A DNA stretch of 64,000 nucleotides from Membranipora membranacea (Eukaryota > Bryozoa > Gymnolaemata > Cheilostomatida > Membraniporidae). The stretch covers positions 17,976,948 through 18,040,947 of the forward strand of contig OU612071.1 in the NCBI GenBank assembly GCA_914767715.1. The letters run 5' to 3'. The notes under the pieces are model-generated. The model worked only from the letters and a program-made list of their open reading frames with translations, made no database searches and was not told the DNA's origin. This document shows positions 55,890 through 64,000 of this stretch, in pieces. A program made the position numbers and the translations under genes. Numbering within the stretch: the first letter of the stretch is position 1; the number at the start of each line of letters is the position of its first letter.

Positions 55890-58360
55890 CTTTCTTAATT
55901 TCTTTCATTAATTGTCCTCCGAACGAATGTGTTAATTACTTGGAATGACTCATTGAGACACTATCTAAACTGTTACCCCAAGCATACAGAGGAAGTCATC
56001 ATTCTTGGTGACTTTAATGTCAATCTCTCGGAAATATGCAGAAAGAAATGATTGCTACCTAATTCATCTAGATTTTCTTTTAATTAAATGGTGAATAACC
56101 CAACACGTGTTGATCATATTTGCACAAATAAGGATTGCAACTTACGGCATACCTCATTATTAAAAACAGCTGTAAGTGATCACTATATCACATTGAGAAT
56201 ATGAAAAATAGGTGTTATCCAAAGTGTAAAAAATTCAAAATAAGCTTTAATGACTTTTCTAGAGTGACCCAAGAAAATGTGCACAGATCTTTTTCAGAAA
56301 TTAACCGGGGTATCATTTGATGTCTCAGGTCATCTAGTGAGATGATGGAAAGTTTCAATCAGTTGTTTCTGGAAGAAATAGTCTAAATGTTTAGTAAAGA
56401 CAGAAGTTTTACCATCATAGCTTGAACTTGAAGTCTCTAGGCAAATGAAAATAAGGGAGTCACTCAAACACTCTCAAAACTGGGATGATTACGAAAAGTA
56501 GAGAAAACTAGTTACAAGTCTTATAAACAAGCAAAAGAAGATATATTTTTCTGGTTTGGTTAAAAACTCAGCAAATAATTATACAAAACCAAGTTGGGAT
56601 GCCCTCAACATCGGAAAAACACAGAAAAGTCTTTTAGTTCTTTATAAACACTTACCAGCAAGAACCTGAACAATAACTTCTCAACATTCGCTGATATACT
56701 AGGTCGTGTGTTTAGAAAGGAAAATCTTTCAAAAAATACCTCTATAATCAGAGAAAAAAAATATACTACATGTACCTACAAATTCTCAAGAAATTTTCTT
56801 GTCTATCTTCAAAAGATGGACTCCTGCATCAATTTGCATTTATCTCAAATCTTTTTCTGATAAGAAATCAACTGATCCTGACGAAATCTCAGTTATGATG
56901 CTTAAATAGACACTTCCTTTTGTGGTCAATGTATTTTCAATCAGATCCTTATTGAGGGTGTTTCCCCAAGTGTTGGAAGACTGCTAGAGTTACTTTTGTT
57001 TTAAGGGTGATGATCCAAATGATTCGTCAAATTACAGACCTATATCAATTATGCCTATATTATCAAAGATTTTTTAAAGGCGTATCAATAAATGTTTAGT
57101 GAATATCATGACTGACACAAAAGCTATTCACCTTCTTCAATCAAGTTCAGAAACAATAACTCGTGCTCCAATGCTGTACATGTACATTTCAGCTGTGCAG
57201 GTGTGTTATAGCTTTTGGACTTCTGTAAGGCTTTCGACTATGATATCTTGTTTAATAAACTCGCTTCTTATAAAATAATTGGTCGCAATTGAAATTGATA
57301 AAATTTTATTTCTTGATTACCGCCAACAATATGTATCTTATGATCAGATTGCTTCAGAAAATTAACATTGGTGCCCAGAGGGTATAATGGTAGCTCCAAC
57401 TTTATTTCTTGTTTTCATAAATGATATTTTATATTTTCCCCCTGTCCTGAACTGCTTATGCATACGCAGACGGTACTGTATTTATATGCCATCATAAAAA
57501 TCCACCCACAGTCTCTGGAGCAACTTTGTAGGAGTGACTAGGGTGTCATGCATGAATGGAGCCATAGAAATCGGATGACCATGAATGTGATTCGATTTAA
57601 AATTTTCAAATACTACCCTGTTGCAATTTTCTGCCGCAAAACAACTCGGATTTACAATTAGTGATTCGCTGTCATTTGATCATCATATTGAATATATAAA
57701 AACTAAAAAAAAAAAAAAAATTGTACAATTTTGCAGAAAATGTTTAACCACACAATCAGCCAGACAGTACTAGTTTCAATTCATACATTGCCACATCATA
57801 AATGGAATAAAATTTCTCTTAAATATCAGTCCAAAATATAAGCTAAACTCACTTTATGTTTATCAGAAAGCTGCTTATTGCAAGTATTCATAATAATCCA
57901 GTTTAATTATCAAATAATTTTTTCTAATGTCGTAGTTGAAAAAAAATTACCACTTCCTAGTCACCTTTTATATTTCAGTTCTCTCTATGCCTACGGAATA
58001 TTGTATAAAATCACACCTAGCTATAAAATTCATAGAGATGGCATTCATAGAGCTGGCAAAAGAAAAAGGGGGCATGGGCTTATATGAACTGAAATCCTAC
58101 TGTGAGGCAATTTACCTGCAGGGTAACCTATGCCTACCTGTACAAGAGTCCTTCGAATACCAAAGACTTGATCTTTTTTTTGTATTTTTTCTCTTTCTGG
58201 ACAAGAAATCTGTTTCCACATACATATACTAAAAACAGTGCACACTGCTTCAAACTTCTGGATCAATGTAACAAAGCACAAACTGTACTAGATAAAATAG
58301 ACGAAAAATCTAAAAAAGCCTTGTGTCAACCGATCAACTTTATCAATTTCCCATAGAAGA
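55890..58360 (+). mobile_element. Heavily decayed LINE (endonuclease and RT remains)
   Basis: Successive motifs in sense order across shifting frames: VIILGDFNVNLSE (endonuclease, about 56000), DDPNDSSNYRPISI with MPILSKIF (RT entry, about 57010-57070), LDFCKAFDYD (about 57215), a VPxGxxxAPTLFLVFIND-like block (about 57370-57425) and AYADGTV (catalytic block, about 57460, with Gly in place of the second Asp). A segment at about 58040-58160 (AKEKGGMGLYELKSYCEA) may be its C-terminal region or part of another element. There are many stops; it is an old copy. Confidence 0.6.
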
Positions 58361-59020
58361 GGGTGATCTCTTACCCTTTAAAATTCACACAAACCAAGAG
58401 TTAAGTGAAATTGAAAAACCCGATTAATTAAAATATTGAACAATTTATGCTGTTAAACTCTTTTTCAGCATATCATCGGAGAGAATGAGTAATTTTGGCA
58501 ACTGTCCTCAAAAAATATTTACAATTTCCGCTTTTGGTTGAATCCATTATCTGATGTTTTAAACCAGTGATCTGCGCATCACTTATTATGAATGACCAAT
58601 GTGTCATAGAGGCACTTGAAGCAGCCAAAATTATAACTCACTTATATGCCCGATGTTAAAAAATAAGATAACTCTCAAGACCTTCATGAAAACGCCGAAT
58701 GATAAATAATCTTTGTTTTCATGATCAAGTCATTGAGTATAATTTAATATAAAATCAAGCCTTCGATCAGTAGTTTGTTATGCAAACAATCAGGGTGTTC
58801 TATTAGATTTCTGAGATGATATTTTGGAAGGATGATGCAGTGAGTGTGATCCATGTTAGTAGGAAATGAAATAGGGGAACCAATTACCAAAATTAATATT
58901 CTGATTATCTTATTGAAAAAAACAGTTAGTCATCCCAATTTGAAGAGGTGGTCAAGCTAAATACTCAAGTCAGCACTCAAGCCAACTTATGCAACCCAGA
59001 ATATCTATTTTGTTTCATTT
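58361..59020. other. Intergenic DNA, no gene seen
   Basis: Nothing recognised. Confidence 0.3.
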
Positions 59021-59105
59021 ATTTTGCTATATTTATGTGCCATACTTTCGATGCTATCAACCTATTACAGAATGGATATCAAAAATTAGGCAATAAAGAA
59101 ACTTA
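59021..59105 (+). repeat. Dispersed repeat R2, copy 2 (putative empty site)
   Basis: Aligns with 40,955-41,037 over about 80 bp (TTTATGTGCC, CGATGCTATCAACC, AGAATGGATAT, TTAGGCAATAA, AAACTTAA). It lacks the TTAA MITE found at the right end of the other copy and continues TTAACTTCA, much like the sequence after that MITE. Confidence 0.55.
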
Positions 59106-61864
59106 ATTAACTTCAGTATAGCTTTTTTATTAGATAAGTGATGCATAGTTTGACAGAAGGGAAGGATTGGCAAGAGCTTGTTTTGCTTCAAAAAAAATAA
59201 TTGAGGATGAATAAACAAAAACCAAAATAACCACAAGCTTTTATGCAGTACTCTTTCAACTGTCCTGAAGTGTGAACAAAAACTCTGTTTTTCTTCCTTC
59301 AATCATAATATAATGCCATGCACTGGGATGTAGTCAACTTGTACAGCAGCTACTCTGTTTTTGAGCCTGAGTTTGTAATGATACTGCTACTTCTTTCAGT
59401 CTTCAAATTAAAATTAGAGTAGCGGTGAGAGTGATTTGAGAAGAACGTACATATTCAAGTTCTCACTTACATACTAATATTATAAGTATTTGGAGGCTAC
59501 TAAAAAGGAAGTAAAAGTTTGCAGGCGGCTCTCCCCATGATTAATTATTCAGAGTTGCCTTCCCTGAAACTGATCTGAACTAAACAGGAGTCATCTAATG
59601 CACGCACCAACAAATTGCGATTTTTTGAAAGAAATATGCACCTTTAAAATAAATCAAAAAAACCACAAATACCAAAAGAAAGAAGTTCGTTTACAAAAAC
59701 TAATAATTTTTTATCATACAGTAACAATTGCAAAAATGTGGCACCTCTTTTAAAAATAAATTAGGGTTATCATAAATCAATGTTTGGGTGTCAGGTGTTA
59801 GTATGCTTTGTTAATTAGAAATTTCAACAACAGTTTTTGAGAACTGCAGCCAGCCCGCGACCTCCTGGCCTGGTATGCACAACGGTTTTTTTATGGATAT
59901 TTTTGTTTGTCAATAACAGTTGCCCCTTGTCACTGCCTTGTGTTATACATGGGATTGTGAAGCAATAGCACTGCTGTAGGGGTTATATAATGGCAAATCT
60001 TGTCATGAGGTTTAGAGTTCATCAATACATCTAAGACTGAATAATGTGTGCTATCCTTCTGTGCCATGGCCTGCATCAAAACATACCTTTGGGCCAAACT
60101 TGAACAAACAGCCTCGGAACACTGCATGTTCCAGATTGGTTGCAGAGAGGGATTGACCATGTCAAAGTTCAATGTTGGCAAGTTTGTGGCATCTCGTCCC
60201 AAGAGCCTTCTCTGTGGTGGTCGATAGAATCAGAATTTTGATGATAAACTGCTCACATGAAAAACGATCAATAATAAATTCATGGACAATATAACAATAT
60301 CACATATTTTACGGACTGTTGAAAAGGTAATTCAAGATCTTGTACCTACCTCCTATGAATCCCTTGTGTACTTTGCAACCACCACTTTAAAATTTTACAT
60401 ATTTTACTTTTCATCCCCTTTCGATAATGAATGTCCCTTTCTGTTACACTAAAATCCTGGGGCCAATTTTTTGTCAATTTTTGTCTCATAAAGGGCTGAA
60501 GTGAAATGCCTCAAAACTGCCTGTGATTGTTGAATTAACCATACCCCCTAGCGGGAAGGCGCCCCAGCGCCCCTCCAGCACCCTCTCCGCTTGTTCATAC
60601 CACTTCAAAACCCATGGATACAGCTCAGCTTACTTAACATGGTTAAGACTTCGCTAGCTCCATCAACTTGGTTCGGCCAAATGGTATGAAGCCACAAAAA
60701 AATGGCCAAATCGAAGAAAAGGTTGGACATGCATGATCTAGGGCCGGTAATATGTATCATGCGAGACAATCAGGGTTTGCATGAAGATTGGGGATAACTA
60801 GGAGATGCTTCTTGTTTACGGACAACTGAGTAACCAGTGAATGTTTTGTGTAAAGTATTTATGTTCTTCCTTTTATCTTATCCAATGATGCCACTTAGGC
60901 GGGAGATCGGATTATTTTCCACTGCTAGTGTGTTGGGACATTCACTATCTGCTCGTTAATCTGTAATTAGTTGGTCAAGGCACATCTATTAAAAGTTGTC
61001 CGCTGGGTGCATGAGCGTTCACAGAATTTGATCAGGCGAATTAAGTAAAGCGAGTTTTTCATGTACAATCATTATCTTTTATAAACAAAAACTATGTGAC
61101 ATCTGAAATAACACCAATTAAGACAGGGAAGTTGATAGTGTTTGGTCATTAATTAAGTATAACATACTGAGTCTCTACTTTATAGAAAAGTAAAACAAAA
61201 GGACATACTCATTGCTTTGCTGACTTAAACAAAATGCACAAATATCTGGGTAGCCTTTTCAACTGAGTGCAAGTTTTCAAAGCAATTGTTTGAAAAGAAA
61301 CTAACACAAAACCTGCACTGAGCTCAGACAGGGAAGTTGATAGAGTTCAGCCGGTTATGCGTAGCAAAGAATCATAACCTCACAGCACTGTTAGTTTGAT
61401 CGACCTGCAGTATCGGTGTAGAGATAATATACTATTCAGTCTGATTATGGAGGTGAGCTTAATAAATTGTAATCACTTCAATTACCAAGGCTGTTCTGTG
61501 CACTCTTACCACCTTGGCTTTATTTTTTAGTAAAAGTTGAGTGCTTCTTTTACATCTCATCAAATACTTTTGGTTGCCTTGTAAAAAGGCTAACGCTACG
61601 GGGGGAAGGATGTTTGGAAGGGTTACACAATTAGAGCGAGATGCTCTGTATGCAAAACTCAAAAGTCTTGAAATATACTGATGCACCTATCTATTCTCAG
61701 TCAAGAGATAGCTGCCACCTGATTGGTTCTCTTAGTATAATTGCTGTCCTCTGTGTTCAAGCTGTTGGGTGGTTGTTTCTGTTCAGAATCAGCGAAATCA
61801 TTGCTTAGGTCGAGACAAAATTCGAGCTAAACTCAATACTGCTATCTTATCCCTGTTTGGTTTT
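59106..61864. other. Intergenic DNA, no gene seen
   Basis: AT-rich sequence. Two near-copies of GACAGGGAAGTTGATAG occur at about 61120 and 61328, each near GAGTCT or GAGTTCAG, suggesting a small direct duplication of about 200 bp. Minus frames at 59930-60202 and 61459-61686 show no domain. Confidence 0.35.
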
Positions 61865-62395
61865 TGTTAACCTGAGAGAAATTGTCATCATTAAGGCGCC
61901 AACGCATCATTCTGAATGTTGATATTTTTTCCGTGATGGTAGTTGACAAGGCACTATTAGGGCAGAGTTTTCTGTGCAAGGACACACCTTTATATCATTG
62001 GCTCATTCACCTTTCTGCACAAATCAGAACTCTTTCACTCATAAGAGCAAAGTGCAACTGATGTCTGAGTAAACAAGTTCTACCGGATACTTCAACACTC
62101 AACCATAATGTGCATGTACCAACGCAATCAACTGGTACACCTGAATTCATCATAATGACAGCCAGCACATCATAGTTGGTCCAAGATAGGTCATCTGACC
62201 TTTTAAGAGTTGTCCTACAAATTTGATTGGCCCTTTAGATTGGACAATCAGAAAAGGGGAGACAGTCTACAACAAAGGGGGAGGGGCAATATACAATAGG
62301 GGTGGGGGTAGTTTACAATAGGCCTGTTGTTATTGTAAAGCATCCCCGGGACAATTTAAAATATTGCAAAGTGTCCGGGGCCGTTTACCATACGA
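61865..62395 (+). repeat. Interspersed repeat family R1, copy 3
   Basis: Aligns with copies 1 and 2. The unit array is short and degraded (62,262-62,325: GGGGAGACAGTCTACAA, GGGGCAATATACAATAGG, GGGGTAGTTTACAATAGG). It is followed by the same CCCCGGGACAATTTA block as copy 2. Confidence 0.65.
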
Positions 62396-62856
62396 AGAAG
62401 AATGTTGGTGATGTGGATTGTAATCTGTGATAAGGTTCAAACAAGTTGAAGTTCCATTTAAATGTTCATTTAAAACTAATGAGAGGTTTTTGACACGTTC
62501 CACTGAGCAACTTTGAATGATGTGTACAAATAAGATCTCATGATGATTAAATCTCACACTAACAGGAAAATAGCTTAACTCTTGTGCAAAGGGTGAGCTG
62601 CAAAATCTGATATGAAATTATGTCATTTGCAATCTCTGCCATGACGTTTTTTTCTTGTTACAATACAAGAATTTAGTGGAGATAAGTTTTTGAGATATCA
62701 ATTCATTACAATAAGTTATTTGTAACAATGTTGCTCGGTGCAAAAGCTCCACAAGAACCCGCCAAAGAAATTATTTTCCAATTTGAAATAAATATATCTA
62801 AATTCTATAGTAAGGCAAGAAATGAAGATTGTGACTTAATTTTATTTATTTTACAG
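62396..62856. other. Upstream flank/5' UTR of NHL gene
   Basis: The base just before the ATG is the end of an acceptor-like TTTTACAG (62,849-62,856). The 5' UTR may therefore be spliced, with the promoter further upstream. An in-frame upstream ATG at 62,728 gives a longer but non-secretory start. Confidence 0.35.
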
Positions 62857-64000
62857 ATGGCCCTGATTTATTGTCTAATGCTATTACTGAGTAGAGCAGC
62901 TGGACTCCGGTGAGTTTTATGTTATGATAGGGATATCCATATGGATGTTCAAATTTAATGTAAATAATATTATATGGATAAGTTGTTTTACATGTTTCGT
63001 GCAGACATTTTTGTAGCAACTTTACAAATGATTTCGGTTATCATCTTATTATTGAATAAAGTGCATTTTTCATTGTATCTTGCAGACTGTCTCACAATGT
63101 CTTTATTTAATTTTGAAATTTTATGTCATATACCATCACAGAGGCCCTTTCTGGGAATAGCCTCAGATGTTGGAAACCAGAAGCTCGTTCTATATCATTA
63201 TGACAGCTCATACCATCATCATTTATAGGCTTTCTCCTGATGACAACTTTGACACATGCACCATCACAGAAGAGGTGGTGTATCATATGGCGGAGGATGC
63301 ATTTAAAACTGGAAATGTTTTATTCGGCGATCGAAGCGCGCTCAAAACTACAGATTGTACCACCACATCACTCATAGTAGGGTCAGCACTGCAGTCTAAT
63401 TACACTGAGGGTGATGGGGATCAGGCTAGATTTGATGGCATTACCTCTACTGTCCAGCTGACTGCAAATGATGTCCTTGTAGCAGATAGCGGGAATCACT
63501 GTTTCAGAACAGTGGATCGCATAACAAATACAACAGCTACCTACATAGGGTCATGTGGGGACAGAGGTGATAGAGATGGGACTGAGGCACTCTTCAATTA
63601 TCCGTGGGCAATAATAGAAGATCTGAAGAACCCTGGGCATTTCTTCATTACAGAATACGTTGGAAGAGCTCTGAGGTATATGTCTGTCGGCGGAAAACAG
63701 AAAAATGTATCAACTCTGTACAGAGGATCACTATACCATTTTTACATGGCCCAACAGAAAACAACAGGAGATGTCTATATAACATACCATCATGGTGTGA
63801 AGGTGTATGACTATCTCAGGAAGACAATGTATAACTTGGTAGGATCCTCATATTCTAGGGGATTTGTTGATGGAGCTTTATCTGTGATCAGATTTCATTA
63901 TCTAGGGGGTATTGTGTTTCTAACAGATGGCCATATTCTACTTGCTGATGAAGGTAACTACAGACTGCGATTATTAGATCTGACCATGTACACAAGTTCA
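62857..64000 (+). CDS. Secreted NHL-repeat (beta-propeller) protein, 5' part
   Basis: Exon 1 (62857-62909) encodes a signal peptide, MALIYCLMLLLSRAAGL, and ends in phase 2 at GTGAGT. Exon 2 starts at 63229 (acceptor TTTATAG), joins in phase and stays open for 257 codons to the window edge. NHL-like blades are visible: GDGDQARFDGITSTVQLTAN, DVLVADSGNHCFRTVD, GDRDGTEALFNYPWAII, FITEYVGRALRYM, GFVDGALSVIRFHYLGGIVF and ILLADEGNYRLRLLDL. The (V/L)AD(S/E)GN(H/Y)xxR signature is diagnostic. Extracellular NHL propellers are protein- or ligand-binding platforms; no enzyme activity is implied. Cysteines in the first 60 residues (DTCTI, TDCTT) may form a disulphide cap. The 3' part lies beyond the window. 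The choice of the 62,857 start rests on the signal peptide. Confidence 0.87.

Noticed and set aside
62974-63228. 84-codon plus frame between the NHL exons
   Set aside because: Ends at the acceptor of NHL exon 2 and is intron once the phase-matched splice is made.
1-64000. CRISPR arrays, bacterial operons, rRNA
   Set aside because: No direct-repeat/spacer arrays, no ribosomal RNA segments, and the DNA is intron-bearing eukaryotic sequence.

Overview
The window is AT-rich eukaryotic nuclear DNA with short exons, GT-AG introns, abundant interspersed repeats and mostly decayed transposons. The repertoire (a fibrinogen-related domain gene, a type II membrane C-type lectin, an NHL-propeller protein, dibasic and amidated peptide precursors, PIF/Harbinger, hAT-like, CR1-like and DIRS-like elements) points to a marine invertebrate animal, possibly a hemichordate, echinoderm or other non-vertebrate deuterostome. 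The species cannot be fixed from the sequence. Most real genes here are made of exons too short to stand out as ORFs; they were rebuilt by matching splice phases.

Layout. 0.57-1.0 kb: last exon of a secreted precursor with repeated Tyr-Tyr-Lys-Lys/Arg cleavage motifs. 5.9-7.8 kb: a three-exon gene for a 76-residue membrane protein ending in a PPxY motif, with a decayed copy of its middle exon at 21.8 kb. 9.3-15.4 kb: a 483-bp hAT-like MITE with an 8-bp target duplication, a tRNA-Cys-like gene, and a complete but inactivated 5.5-kb PIF/Harbinger transposon (TTA target duplication, both ORFs broken). 16.7-20.1 kb (minus): a secreted fibrinogen-related protein gene, plus a PAN-like exon in the same region. 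24.2-28.0 kb: a CR1-like LINE with a PHD-type finger in ORF1. 30.4-32.6 kb: remains of a DIRS/Ngaro-like retroelement with an SGNH hydrolase domain. 32.8-35.5 kb (minus): a complete four-exon, 300-residue type II membrane C-type lectin gene.

36-62 kb: mostly non-coding DNA holding repeats (a three-copy family with an internal minisatellite, a pair of TTAA-flanked MITEs, a 561-bp MITE, two LINE carcasses). It also holds the most striking locus: two head-to-head genes about 8 kb apart (43.6-44.4 kb minus, 52.4-53.0 kb plus). They share promoter, TATA box, 5' UTR, signal peptide and intron phases but encode unrelated mature peptides. One is a precursor of two amidated peptides; the other has no amidation site. 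A fossil of the amidated-peptide exon lies just beyond the second gene. The window ends inside a secreted NHL-type propeller gene (62.86 kb to the right edge).

Two themes recur: secreted or membrane recognition proteins that could serve innate immunity (fibrinogen-related, C-type lectin), and rapidly diverging secreted peptides. Neither function is proven by the sequence.
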